Below are positions 9,347 through 18,298 of a DNA stretch of 64,000 nucleotides, piece by piece. Origin of the DNA: NIOZ-UU13 sp964417935 (GTDB lineage: Bacteria > Planctomycetota > Phycisphaerae > Sedimentisphaerales > Anaerobacaceae); the NCBI GenBank assembly GCA_964417935.1, contig CAYQKF010000004.1:24195-88194 (forward strand). The letters are read 5' to 3'. The notes beneath the pieces are model-generated. The model was not told the DNA's origin. It saw only the letters and a program-made list of their open reading frames with translations, and did no database searches. Numbering within the stretch: the first letter of the stretch is position 1; each line of letters starts with the position of its first letter. Both the position numbers and the translations under genes were made by a program.

Positions 9347-10502
9347 CAATCCAGTATTCCAAGAATATAATTAAATCATCTATGTCCACATCTCCATCTC
9401 CATCTAAGTCTGCCGTTAAATTCTCCATGTTTTCGAAAACGATGCTTATGGCGCCGGCACCCGGCACAGCATCATACACTAATCTTGATTCTGTTTGGTC
9501 TTGCTCCATTGTGTAGTCCAGTAGTGAACCTTGTTGCATAACCGTCAGACCACCATTTAACCAGTGTTCCGGTATCGTGGTTACAATTGTGAGCGGTTCG
9601 TTGAATATCCCGTGGTCTCCGTCAAACAGCAGGTCCACAAGAATAACATCATCAGTAATGGCGTAGCTGTTAATTGTAGTTTCTGCCCGTTCCAAATAAT
9701 ACTTGGCGACTTGGCCTTGAGGCGCAACCCAAAGCCTGTGCTCATAATCCGAGGTAAGATTTGCCAGGTGAGCACGGAACACAATTTCATTGGCGGCTAA
9801 CCCAGTGTTAAGTTCATTTGGGTCAGTGGTTAGGTTGTGCCACAGATCTATCCCCCATCCTTCGACTGCAAGTAGGTCATCAACGTATTGCCGCAAGTTA
9901 TCAATATATTGTTCGTTTGTCCACGTTGCCCCCCATGGTGTGGGACGAGTAGCAGTCTTCAGGTACCAAATATCAACTTCAGCTATCTCGTTTATGCCAA
10001 TCTTAACCCCTCTTGCGGAAATATATAATTCTTGTGCCACTGCTACTATGTTGGGATCAAGTTGTCCATAAGGAGCGGAATATGTTATACAGGGCGCACC
10101 GGTAAGTTCTTCGATAAATAGTTTGGATTCGGTTAATTCACTCCATATTAAGTCGATATTCGCTCCATACAAGCGAGGATGATTTACACTGTGACTTCCT
10201 AATTCATGACCCCGATTAAAGATATCCAGGAACATTTGCTTTTGACCCGGGTGCCTTGTCAACGGTTCAGTAATAATATTAAAAGTACCTTGCACTCCGT
10301 AGTCTTCTATGATAGACGCCTGGACATTACGCATGTCACCGTCCCCATTGTCGTCAATCGTAATGGAGTATGCCGCCTGGGCATTACCCTTCCATTTAGT
10401 TATGTAACTTGCCCCGTAACTGTTGGCAAATACATCCGTACATCCAAGAGCAAATGCTGCAAAAGCAATGAATAGCTTCCATAATTTTCCATTTGTGCGC
10501 AT
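9336..10502 (-). CDS. Secreted polysaccharide deacetylase with C-terminal dockerin
   Basis: From the ATG at 10502 the protein has 388 residues and starts with a signal peptide (basic MRTNGKLWK, hydrophobic core, end near VFANS). AAAGGA seven bases upstream favours this ATG over one five codons earlier. The NodB homology domain shows TIDDNGDG in place of the usual TFDDG, the metal-binding HSVNH (HxxxH), SAPYGQ for RPPYG and a late WHNL. The last 25 residues, LTADLDGDGDVDIDDLIIFL, are a calcium-binding dockerin-type repeat common on secreted planctomycete proteins. It probably removes acyl groups from the exported polysaccharide outside the cell or in the periplasm. The motif changes leave activity open. 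Confidence 0.85.
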   Translation of the reverse strand: MRTNGKLWKLFIAFAAFALGCTDVFANSYGASYITKWKGNAQAAYSITIDDNGDGDMRNVQASIIEDYGVQGTFNIITEPLTRHPGQKQMFLDIFNRGHELGSHSVNHPRLYGANIDLIWSELTESKLFIEELTGAPCITYSAPYGQLDPNIVAVAQELYISARGVKIGINEIAEVDIWYLKTATRPTPWGATWTNEQYIDNLRQYVDDLLAVEGWGIDLWHNLTTDPNELNTGLAANEIVFRAHLANLTSDYEHRLWVAPQGQVAKYYLERAETTINSYAITDDVILVDLLFDGDHGIFNEPLTIVTTIPEHWLNGGLTVMQQGSLLDYTMEQDQTESRLVYDAVPGAGAISIVFENMENLTADLDGDGDVDIDDLIIFLEYWIDEK

Positions 10503-10569
10503 CTTTTTTCCTTTCATAAATAATTGTTGGGATAGATTATTGATGTCTGCTTTAACTCATCTTGCTATT

Positions 10570-10764
10570 CTATCTTATGCTGCTTTCCAGAATCAACCTA
10601 CTAAGACTAACCCTTGAAAGCGGACGGCATAAGGTCCTTAGTACCCATTCTTTTCTTTCCTGCGAGTATGCAATAACTCTACACTTCTTCCATATTGCCA
10701 GATGACATAGGCATCGCAGTCGCAAGCTTCGTTTCGCAATCGTATGCAATACAAGGGGCGGCCT
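10570..10764 (-). pseudogene. 3' tail remnant of a third GT2 glycosyltransferase copy
   Basis: The last 64 codons before the stop at 10570 encode RPPLVLHTIAKRSLRLRCL, then IWKKCRVIAY, and an end LSRLILESSIR. This aligns along its length with the C-terminal ends of the two complete GT2 proteins at 11965-12885 and 12944-13837. The GT-A catalytic domain is absent: sequence upstream of about 10764 no longer matches and runs into the 3' end of the broken epimerase gene. It is therefore a truncated third copy of a tandemly repeated gene. Confidence 0.82.
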
Positions 10765-10829
10765 CGGCCTTTCTGCGTCTTTTTTCGCCGTATTGTGCTT
10801 GTGACACCACTTGTCTGACGCAGGCATTC

Positions 10830-11807
10830 TTAGGACAGACTCTTTCTTACCTGTTCCTCTATCCATCGGTACGTCTTTTCTATGCCCTCTTTAAGTGGCC
10901 GTGTGGGTTTCCACCCAAGCTCTTGAAGAATAAGCTTGTTATCAGAGTTTCTGCCTCTCACACCTAATGGCCCTTCGATATGCTTTGTCCGAAGTTTTTT
11001 GCCAGCGATATCCATGATCATTTCAGCCAGCCCATTTATTGTTATCATCTCTTCAGAGCCGATATTAACCGGGCCTATGAAATCTGAATCCATTAACCTG
11101 CGGACACCTTCGAGGCATTCGTCTATGTAAAGGAATGACCGCGTCTGTTTGCCATCTCCCCATATTTCAATCTCACCATCTTCTGAAATATCTGCAACCT
11201 TCCTACAGAGTGCTGCCGGAGCTTTTTCTCTGCCGTTGTTCCAAGCGCCTTCAGGGCCAAAAATGTTGTGGAATCTGGCGATGCGAACCTCCAAACCGTT
11301 ATTTCTGTAATAAGACAAATACATCCGCTCACTAAAAAGTTTCTCTCACCCATATTCGCTGTCAGGAGCAGCCGGATAAGCAGAATCCTCTGAACAGTTC
11401 GGGGTATCCGGATCCATTTGGTTATACTCGGGATAAATACAGGCAGACGAGGAATAAAATATCTTTTTGACCCCTACCTTGCAGCATAAATCGACCATAT
11501 TTAAATTAATCATCGCCGAATTGTGCATTACTTCAGAATCATGCTCGCCGGTGAAGATGTAACCTGCACCACCCATATCAGCGGCCAATTGATACACTTT
11601 GTCAAATGCTCGATCGGTAACGTTTTTGCAAACTACCGGGTCCCGCAAATCACCTATAACAAAATCATCTGCATCGGTCTGGCTGAATTCGTGATACTTC
11701 AGATCAACTCCACGAACCCAAAATCCCTCTCTTTTAACTTTCTTGACCAGATGACCGCCAATAAAGCCACCTGCACCACACACTAAAGCTTGTTTTTGCT
11801 TTTCCAT
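10830..11807 (-). pseudogene. GDP-mannose 3,5-epimerase homologue interrupted by one stop codon
   Basis: Two pieces in the same frame (11807-11346 and 11345-10830) make a 325-residue SDR epimerase broken by a TGA at codon 154. The sequence closely follows plant-type GDP-mannose 3,5-epimerase: GAGGFIGGHL at the N-terminus, SSSACIYP with the catalytic Cys at 123, RFHNIFGPEG, NNGREKAPAA, WGDGKQTRSF and GVRGRNSDN. The stop lies inside the YxxxK motif: Tyr152, Gly153, stop, Glu155, Lys156. TGG to TGA is the simplest origin. AGGAG six bases before the ATG and an otherwise clean frame suggest recent loss or a sequencing error. An intact protein would make GDP-L-galactose or GDP-L-gulose for the polysaccharide. 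Confidence 0.88.
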
Positions 11808-11964
11808 CAGAAGCTCCTAATAAACACGTGTCGAGTATCTACACAAAGGTATATACGTGTTCGTTAATGATCACACTCACCTTGTCCTTTTAATGCCACA
11901 CTGAGGGTGCTGTTCGCTTTTCACGTTACGTTTCCTTCGCCAACCAATTTATACGTACCCTCAA

Positions 11965-12885
11965 TTAGGTGTTTTCTTTCCTCGCCTTTCTTATTGTATT
12001 CTCCAGGAGTAACCCACTTAGACTTAACCGTGAAAGCGGACGTCTTAACGTTCTTAATACCCATTTCCTCTTCTCGGTCGAGTAGGCAATAATTCGACAC
12101 TTCTTCCATATTGACAGAGAACAGAGAAAACGTAATCGCAAGCCTCGTTTCGCAATCGTATGCCATGCAAGCGGCGGCCTCTTGAGATACCGGCATACGC
12201 GGCGTACCTCCTCATCGTAAACATTCTTCCGTGAAGAAGACCTTTGCTGCCCGGGCCGTACCCTGAAAGCGGCCAAAGGTACCGAAACCCCTACCAAATC
12301 AGCGTGCTTGGCAAATTCCGTCCAGAGCTTGAAATCCGCAGCATACTTCAAATTCAGGTCAAAACCGCCGACCTTTTCCCAAAGGCTCCTGCGCCAGAAC
12401 ATACTTTCCTGTTGTAAGTAACTGGTAAGGGAAGGACGAAACCAACCATTGCGGATGTATTCCCGCGGGGATGCCGATAGCGTATTGCTCACTCGGATAC
12501 ACTGGCCTGCATCATTCAAAAGGGTTGGTAAACCTGTTATCCAGTCAACATCTGGAAAGTTTTCAAATATTTCTCCAACGACTGACAGCGTCCAAGGGTA
12601 GTAGATGTCGTCAGCATTTATCCATGCCATAATCTCCCCATGGGACATATCAAATCCTTTTTGAGTTGCATGATATGGCCCATCATCCGGCTCACTGACA
12701 AAGACATCAATATTGTTGATATATTTCTGCACTATGTTTACTGTATTATCTGTTGAGCCGCCATCGATAATAATATACTCAAGATTAGGGTATTCTTGAC
12801 CTACGACCGATTTAATAGTGCGATCAATATATTGACCAATATTGAAGCACGCTGTAACTACGGATATACTCGGGCAATTATGCAT
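11965..12885 (-). CDS. Family 2 glycosyltransferase (tandem copy 2)
   Basis: This 306-residue GT-A enzyme has the GT2 start ISVVTACFN, the nucleotide-binding IIIDGGSTDNT near residues 38-47, and the metal-binding NADD at 90-93. The C-terminal third is basic and similar to its neighbour rather than to general GT2 proteins. It is a paralogue of the gene at 12944-13837, and 115 bases (12599-12713) are identical in both. GGGGA seven bases before the ATG supports the start. It should add one sugar of the repeat unit on the cytoplasmic face of the membrane; donor and acceptor are unknown. Confidence 0.92.
   Translation of the reverse strand: MHNCPSISVVTACFNIGQYIDRTIKSVVGQEYPNLEYIIIDGGSTDNTVNIVQKYINNIDVFVSEPDDGPYHATQKGFDMSHGEIMAWINADDIYYPWTLSVVGEIFENFPDVDWITGLPTLLNDAGQCIRVSNTLSASPREYIRNGWFRPSLTSYLQQESMFWRRSLWEKVGGFDLNLKYAADFKLWTEFAKHADLVGVSVPLAAFRVRPGQQRSSSRKNVYDEEVRRVCRYLKRPPLAWHTIAKRGLRLRFLCSLSIWKKCRIIAYSTEKRKWVLRTLRRPLSRLSLSGLLLENTIRKARKENT
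12599..12713. repeat. 115-bp exact direct repeat between the two GT2 genes (copy 2)
   Basis: Bases 12599-12713 are identical to 13551-13665 (offset 952). They lie inside the two GT2 reading frames and cover the codons around the acceptor loop and NADD motif. Flanking sequence is similar but not identical, so the tract marks recent duplication or gene conversion. Confidence 0.9.
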
Positions 12886-12943
12886 CGTGTGTTCCCCTAC
12901 GCCTTGTGAATAACGCTAAAAAGCTTCGCGTCTCTTTTTTCAT

Positions 12944-13837
12944 TTATCTTATGGCATTCTCTAAGAGTAAACCACTTAGACTTGCCCTTGAAACCGGACG
13001 TCTCAACTGTCTTAATACCCATTCCTGGTTTTCGTTGGAGTATGCAATAACTCTGCACTTCTTCCATATTGCCAGACGACACAAGCATCGTAATTTCAAG
13101 CCTCGTTTTGTAAGTGCATCCCAGAGAAGTGGTGGTGCTTTGAGACCCTGGCATACTTGGAGGACTTCCTCGTCGTAGATCCTGCAAGAAGATCTTTGCT
13201 CTCCGGGTCGCCATCTGAAGGCAGCTAAAGGTACCGAAACACCAACCAAATCAGCGTGCTTGGCAAATTCAGTCCAGAGCTTGAAATCCGCAGCATACTT
13301 CAAATTCAGGTCAAAGCCGCCGACCTTTTCCCAAAGGCTCCTGCGCCAGAACATACTTTCCTGTTCTAAGTAAGCAGCAAGGTGGGAACGGAACCAACCA
13401 TTGCGGATGTATTCTCGCGGGTATGCCGATAGTGTATTGCTCACTTTGACACATTGGTCTGCATTGTTCAAAAAGCACGGTAAGCCTATTATCCAGTCAA
13501 CATCAGGAAACTTTTTAAATATTTCTCCGACAATCGACAGCGTCCAAGGATAGTAGATGTCGTCAGCATTTATCCATGCCATAATCTCCCCATGGGACAT
13601 ATCAAATCCTTTTTGAGTTGCATGATATGGCCCATCATCCGGCTCACTGACAAAGACATCAATATCTGTATGATACTTCTGGATCACGCTCACCGTATCA
13701 TCTGTTGAGCCGCCATCGATGATAATATACTCAAGGTTAGGGTACCCTTGCCCTACGATTGACCTAATAGTCCCCTCGATATATTGAGCCATATTGAAGC
13801 AAGCTGTCACTACGGAGATTTTTGGAGTCTCTACCAT
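12944..13837 (-). CDS. Family 2 glycosyltransferase (tandem copy 1)
   Basis: This 297-residue protein has ISVVTACFN, IIIDGGSTDDT and the NADD metal site, and the same C-terminal basic region as its downstream paralogue. I take the ATG at 13837, which has GAGG six bases upstream; a GTG four codons earlier is also open. The pair differ mainly in the region after the catalytic domain and in scattered positions. They may add different sugars or be a recent redundant duplication. Confidence 0.92.
   Translation of the reverse strand: MVETPKISVVTACFNMAQYIEGTIRSIVGQGYPNLEYIIIDGGSTDDTVSVIQKYHTDIDVFVSEPDDGPYHATQKGFDMSHGEIMAWINADDIYYPWTLSIVGEIFKKFPDVDWIIGLPCFLNNADQCVKVSNTLSAYPREYIRNGWFRSHLAAYLEQESMFWRRSLWEKVGGFDLNLKYAADFKLWTEFAKHADLVGVSVPLAAFRWRPGEQRSSCRIYDEEVLQVCQGLKAPPLLWDALTKRGLKLRCLCRLAIWKKCRVIAYSNENQEWVLRQLRRPVSRASLSGLLLENAIR
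13551..13665. repeat. 115-bp exact direct repeat between the two GT2 genes (copy 1)
   Basis: This is the partner of 12599-12713 and is identical over its whole length. Recombination between the two would delete one gene and leave a hybrid. Confidence 0.9.
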
Positions 13838-13943
13838 GCCATACCTCACTTCTCAGTATTGAAGCCGAGTACTCGAAATTTCGTCTATTGCCTGCAACTA
13901 CTAATTTCGCGACCCCTTCTATCTTCTGTGCAAAAGCAAGACT

Positions 13944-14687
13944 TTACTCATACTTGTTTGATTGAAATTCCTTACGGTCAGCTCTCGCAAAAATAAGATC
14001 AAATTGCCAGAAGGCCCCGTCCTTGGGCCGAAATAGTGGCTCGCAAAGGTCAATTGGCCGAAAACCCCTCGACTCAAGAAAACCACACATCTCATGGAAA
14101 CGCAAACTACCTTTACCCATGGTGAAATTGTAAGTCTCCACGACTATCAGCGATGTCTCTTTGAGCGTATTAGCAGCACCTTCGAAGATCGGGACTTCAA
14201 AACCGTGCGTATCCAGTTTGAGCAGGTAGGGCGGCTTCAGCTTCCTCGCATTCACTTCAGCATCAACAGTTGTGACCGGTACTCTGGTAACTTTTCGTCT
14301 GTTGCCCTGCAATGGTGTGTGTGAGGCCACTCCTCCAAAGGGGTCGCTTTCATCAAAGTAGAGCTCACCGATGCAGTCGCCCGCTGCAGCTAAAACGTAG
14401 TCCGAATTATCACGCCTTGCCTTAAAGGCCTGCAATCCCGCCTCGTGTACCTTTTGAGCTTCGATCAAAAGATAGAAAGCATTTGGATAAAATCGCCTCA
14501 CGACTTCTGACCACTTCCTGTACGATGCTCCAATGTCGATGACTGTTTGAACTTCAATGTTCTTGCCAACAATCCTTGCCAGGGCGCTTTCCAGCAATAT
14601 AGCTTTGTGATTTGGCACAATTTCACCACCCATCTTGCGCAATACAGGGTTTACTACTTTTTCAACAAAATACTTTATCATCCCCAT
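13944..14687 (-). CDS. FkbM family SAM-dependent methyltransferase
   Basis: This 247-residue protein has a class I methyltransferase fold. Motif I is TVIDIGASYRKWS, and the FkbM-specific block PPYLLKLDTHGFEVPIFEGA is present near residues 152-171, followed by LIVVETYNF. FkbM proteins usually O-methylate sugars or polyketides; within this locus a sugar hydroxyl of the polysaccharide is the likely target. It lies 66 bases downstream of the Wzy-like gene and 106 upstream of the GT2 pair, in the same direction. Confidence 0.9.
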   Translation of the reverse strand: MGMIKYFVEKVVNPVLRKMGGEIVPNHKAILLESALARIVGKNIEVQTVIDIGASYRKWSEVVRRFYPNAFYLLIEAQKVHEAGLQAFKARRDNSDYVLAAAGDCIGELYFDESDPFGGVASHTPLQGNRRKVTRVPVTTVDAEVNARKLKPPYLLKLDTHGFEVPIFEGAANTLKETSLIVVETYNFTMGKGSLRFHEMCGFLESRGFRPIDLCEPLFRPKDGAFWQFDLIFARADRKEFQSNKYE

Positions 14688-14753
14688 GACGTGTCTTCTT
14701 ATTCAAAGGTTCTGGAATAACTTCATAAGAAACGGACACCGCATTCCCACATG

Positions 14754-16085
14754 TTAAAACGGCGTACTCAAATTTCCTTTATATCCCCCTAATTGTAGAG
14801 TTCTCGAACCCCAATAGACTGCGTCTGTTTTGTACGCAGGACCAAGGAACATAAGCCCCAAAAACAAAGAATAGTCCAGCAGATGCTCGCCGTTCAGCAC
14901 CATCACTACGAAAAGAACGAAGAGAATAGATAGCATCCGATTGTGATTTGTCAACTGGTAAGCGCCTGCCCAAATACATGTCAAAACAGTAACCAGTCCA
15001 AACAACCCAAACTTAACAGTAAAATCGGACAGACCATTTCCCATACCCCGGATACCTTCCCCGGAACTCAGCATATGCCGAGTTTGCCTATTCAGACCCC
15101 ATCCGAAAAGTGGACGTTTCCAGATATATTCGAGGTCATACACCAAAGAACCTAATCTTGTTATTTCCCAGCCGGGTTCATGATAAGCCACCCTATCGCG
15201 GTGTTCTCTTATTTTCTCCCCGACAAAATCTATGTGATAGGCTGCAACGCAAAAAAGGGCTAAAATCAAAGCGACCCCCAGCATTTTGGGCACATGCCTT
15301 GCAGTTAGGTGCACACTTCTCAGGTGAAACAACAAGCATAGAGGAAGCAAAATGTACCCAGTCGTAGAGACCGTTGTGAGCAGAGTAACAACCAAAATGG
15401 CAAGGATACTTCTGTATAGCCATTTATCGAATCTGTTTTTTGTTAGACCGAGAAAGGCAATAGCTAACAGAATATATGCTGCGAAAACCCCAGGTTCCCA
15501 AAAATGAGATGAGTTCCTGAAAGGAAGCAGGTATGCAAAACGATGGTTTTGTAATCCCTCTGGGACTCTGGCATAGTAGATAAAATTGTGTATAAGAATA
15601 TGAAATCCTCTGTATGGATTGGCTATTTTGTCCAGAGGTGCAAAATACGTTATCAAGTCGATTTCCGTAGCCGCGTACAGGATCGCAAACGAATGAAAAA
15701 AAAGACTAATCAGACACGTATAAAACATAACGTTGACGTATTTTCGGGGGAATTCTTTTACCAGGCGAACAGCCAGGTATCCAATAAGCAAACGCAAGAG
15801 AAATCCGAGCATGGTGTGAAACGGCCAGAAGCCGAACGTGATGCACTGTATTACGAGAATGGCAGACAACATAAACATTACAACAGTAAAGCGAGATGTA
15901 AGAAGGTGTTCCTTCCGTGTGAAAAACAGAACCAAAAAAAGACCGGCTGTTAGTACGGTATAAATCTCCATCCGGAGTTCACCCATGAATGCCGGATTAC
16001 CGGACATAAATAGTAGTATTGTAACAATCAAATAGTCTAACCACGCACTCTTGCGTGGCAGTTGCTTTTGAAGGGTTATTATCAT
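14754..16085 (-). CDS. Wzy-like O-antigen/exopolysaccharide polymerase
   Basis: This 443-residue integral membrane protein has roughly ten to twelve hydrophobic segments. A large external loop in the middle contains NHRFAYLLPFRNSSHFWEPGVFAAY, and a later loop has RPLFGWGLNR, similar to the G-x-G-x-N/T region of O-antigen ligases and polymerases. Overall conservation in this group is poor, so the assignment rests on topology, loop motifs and position next to wzx, glycosyltransferases and wza-like genes. The ATG follows directly after the TAA of the kinase-methyltransferase gene. A second protein with an O-antigen-ligase-type domain is at 27147-29711, so the locus carries two candidates for polymerase or ligase. 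Confidence 0.75.
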   Translation of the reverse strand: MIITLQKQLPRKSAWLDYLIVTILLFMSGNPAFMGELRMEIYTVLTAGLFLVLFFTRKEHLLTSRFTVVMFMLSAILVIQCITFGFWPFHTMLGFLLRLLIGYLAVRLVKEFPRKYVNVMFYTCLISLFFHSFAILYAATEIDLITYFAPLDKIANPYRGFHILIHNFIYYARVPEGLQNHRFAYLLPFRNSSHFWEPGVFAAYILLAIAFLGLTKNRFDKWLYRSILAILVVTLLTTVSTTGYILLPLCLLFHLRSVHLTARHVPKMLGVALILALFCVAAYHIDFVGEKIREHRDRVAYHEPGWEITRLGSLVYDLEYIWKRPLFGWGLNRQTRHMLSSGEGIRGMGNGLSDFTVKFGLFGLVTVLTCIWAGAYQLTNHNRMLSILFVLFVVMVLNGEHLLDYSLFLGLMFLGPAYKTDAVYWGSRTLQLGGYKGNLSTPF

Positions 16086-17372
16086 TTATGATAAGCCAAA
16101 CTTTCTGCAGTACATAACTTCTCGTCCACGCTCACTAACACCAACTATGTTAATTTCTTTGAATCCAACATTACTCAGTCGCTTCCTCTCCACGTCAAAA
16201 TTGTCGTGGCCCTCAAAAATTACCTCTTCGAAACACCCGAGAAAATCCAGAAGTCGCTGCTTATCCTGTACCCAGTTCAAAACGTTGAGGGCAAACACAA
16301 TGTCAGGCTTGAAATCAATCAGTTGTAACTCCCAATCCTCAGGGGCATCGAAGTCCTGGACCTTTAGAACAGGTTTCACACCGAAGGCCATACTAATCAG
16401 TTTTACTACTTCCAGTATCCTGGCGTCAATATCCACAGCAAATGCCGCTTTGACATCGGAATATTTCAGTAAATACGTGGACAACAGGCCCATATTGCAT
16501 CCAAGTTCCAGAACACGTTTGCCTGAATAATCTGTAATAGAACGCAACATATCCCATCGTTCAATCCAGGGGCGCTCACCCGGAAAATAGCAGCCCTCAA
16601 GACTCAGTGAATAGTACGCTAAATGTTGACCCGGCGCGTTAGCATCTGATTCCTGTGCCATTTTCCAGGCCTTGAGCAGAGTTCTCAATTGAGAATTAGC
16701 ATCATCTGGTAAAACCGGAAGGGTACGGAGTTTCTCCATCGCTTTGCGCGAACACAGTCTTCTTAATACCTTGACAGCCTTGGGCGGTAATGCCTGTCGG
16801 AGATATTTTTTAAGCATAGAGATAATTGAACCATGCACTTTGTTTTTTCCTGTGCTAATACCAAAAAATTGACTTGCAACCGACGCCGGGAAGTTTGCTC
16901 GGGATGCTTGGTCGAAATCGACCAGTGATACGGAATTGTCAGGTGTAATAAGAAGATTCTCCCGTTTAATGTCGTTGTGGCTGATACCTCGCCACGACAA
17001 CCTAAGAAGTATAATCCCTAACTTAGCCAGAATTATGAACAGTCGGAACCACCCAACAGTAAGATTACTAAGCGGCTCGCCTGGAAGCCGTTTCATTACG
17101 ATGACTTCGAATTCGTCTGTTTTGTGATACGCTATTGGTGAAGGGACACCAGTAACCTCGGCGCAAAGTTTAAGTATAGAAAACTCACCGGCGAGGTCCT
17201 GTGCGCGCAAAGATATGGAAGGATCGTATCTCAGGTCAACAACTTTATAAACAAGGTCGTTAGCAACATAAACCTTCCGAAATAGAAAGTTGCGGCTTTC
17301 CCATAGCAAAGTTCCTGACTCTATGTTAAATAAAGTCTGGCATTGCTGCCACAATATCCCTGCTCTGTCCAT
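16086..17372 (-). CDS. Kinase-like domain fused to a class I methyltransferase
   Basis: This 428-residue protein has two parts. Residues 25-165 form a small kinase-like domain of the WaaP/RIO-like type: candidate ATP lysine Lys43 in VYKVVD, catalytic loop HNDIKREN at 132-139 and metal-binding DFD at 152-154. After a basic linker of about 90 residues, residues 245-428 form a methyltransferase with motif I VLELGCNMG at 287-295 and an acidic residue in AVDID ending the next strand. In a polysaccharide locus such a protein could phosphorylate and methylate a terminal sugar to cap the chain, as WbdD does in E. coli O9a with the two activities in the opposite order. That role is an inference. Confidence 0.82.
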   Translation of the reverse strand: MDRAGILWQQCQTLFNIESGTLLWESRNFLFRKVYVANDLVYKVVDLRYDPSISLRAQDLAGEFSILKLCAEVTGVPSPIAYHKTDEFEVIVMKRLPGEPLSNLTVGWFRLFIILAKLGIILLRLSWRGISHNDIKRENLLITPDNSVSLVDFDQASRANFPASVASQFFGISTGKNKVHGSIISMLKKYLRQALPPKAVKVLRRLCSRKAMEKLRTLPVLPDDANSQLRTLLKAWKMAQESDANAPGQHLAYYSLSLEGCYFPGERPWIERWDMLRSITDYSGKRVLELGCNMGLLSTYLLKYSDVKAAFAVDIDARILEVVKLISMAFGVKPVLKVQDFDAPEDWELQLIDFKPDIVFALNVLNWVQDKQRLLDFLGCFEEVIFEGHDNFDVERKRLSNVGFKEINIVGVSERGREVMYCRKFGLS

Positions 17373-17390
17373 AATTACTTACCTGGATGC

Positions 17391-18260
17391 TTATTCTGGA
17401 ATACCGAACATGGTGCGCACCTTGGTAACCAGTTTTCTTTTGAGAGTGTTACACGCCCATAAGGGAAAGCCAAACCGCTGGTTCATAGTTCGAAATTGAC
17501 GGACTTGCTTGTCGTCTATACAATGGGTATTAAGCATCTCTGTCAGTCTTTTGGCGGCATATTCAAAAAGCTCCAAATCTTTTTCCTCGTATTCTTCTAT
17601 CAGACGCAGAGTTGCAGCCGGTGATTGCTCTTCCGATGCTCGTCGTTTCCCAACATTTCTGCGCATATAATATATGTTCTTCCATCCAAGAATTTTCTGC
17701 ATCAATAAAAGCGATTCATCAAACCGCTCGATTAAACCGCAGACGCTGAAAGAATTCTCGATATTCTCCTTTGCCAAATCGAGCGCATTGGCGGGAAGGT
17801 CCTCGTATGGCGGCATCACCGAATCGAAGTCCACACATCCGGCGACCCAGCGCGTTTGGAGGTTTGTAGTATTCATATCTGACATCATACGAACATACGT
17901 CTCCAGAGATACATTCTTTTCAATAAGCTTGGAATGGAGGTGATGTACAGGGGTTCTGCGTATATAGTAGTATTGGGACATTACTCGTTTAACAGGATTG
18001 CGCAGGATTGTTATATATGTGGCAGGTTTGGGCAGCCATTGATGCAAACCAAGGGGCATATGACCACGAATACAGCGCAGACGAGCCTTTTTTTTCTTTG
18101 GGAGTTGCTTAAAAGAATCAATAGAACGCTGTTTAGACATTCCTTCTTTAATGTACAGGATATGTTGAGCCTTATATTGATGATCCAGTACCTGATAGAA
18201 CGTTGTACCGGCGGCTTTGGGAATATGTATGAAGATAACTATTTCGGAATTACTGTGCAT
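17391..18260 (-). CDS. PAPS-dependent carbohydrate sulfotransferase
   Basis: The protein has about 289 residues. The 5'-phosphosulfate loop FIHIPKAAGTTF lies at the N-terminus, and the 3'-phosphate motif ITILRNPVKRVMSQYYYI near residue 88, both as in the Sulfotransfer_2 group that includes heparan and chondroitin sulfotransferases. No membrane anchor is evident, so it probably acts in the cytoplasm on lipid-linked or nucleotide-linked sugar. The donor PAPS is made by the Sat-CysC protein encoded 2 kb upstream and the by-product PAP can be removed by CysQ in the same locus. An ATG at 18260 and a GTG at 18266 are both possible starts. Confidence 0.9.
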   Translation of the reverse strand: MHSNSEIVIFIHIPKAAGTTFYQVLDHQYKAQHILYIKEGMSKQRSIDSFKQLPKKKKARLRCIRGHMPLGLHQWLPKPATYITILRNPVKRVMSQYYYIRRTPVHHLHSKLIEKNVSLETYVRMMSDMNTTNLQTRWVAGCVDFDSVMPPYEDLPANALDLAKENIENSFSVCGLIERFDESLLLMQKILGWKNIYYMRRNVGKRRASEEQSPAATLRLIEEYEEKDLELFEYAAKRLTEMLNTHCIDDKQVRQFRTMNQRFGFPLWACNTLKRKLVTKVRTMFGIPE

Positions 18261-18298
18261 AACCACGTTTTTTCTGAATATGTTCTTGGCTGTGTGAA

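Noticed and set aside
9336..9420. Evidence for a cellulosome from the dockerin tail
   Set aside because: Single dockerin-type repeats are common on secreted planctomycete proteins, and no cohesin or scaffoldin is in the window.
11346..11348. TGA read as tryptophan (recoded genetic code) in the epimerase gene
   Set aside because: Other genes in the window end at TGA and use TGG for Trp, for example at 5764 and 57940-57942; a simple mutation is enough.
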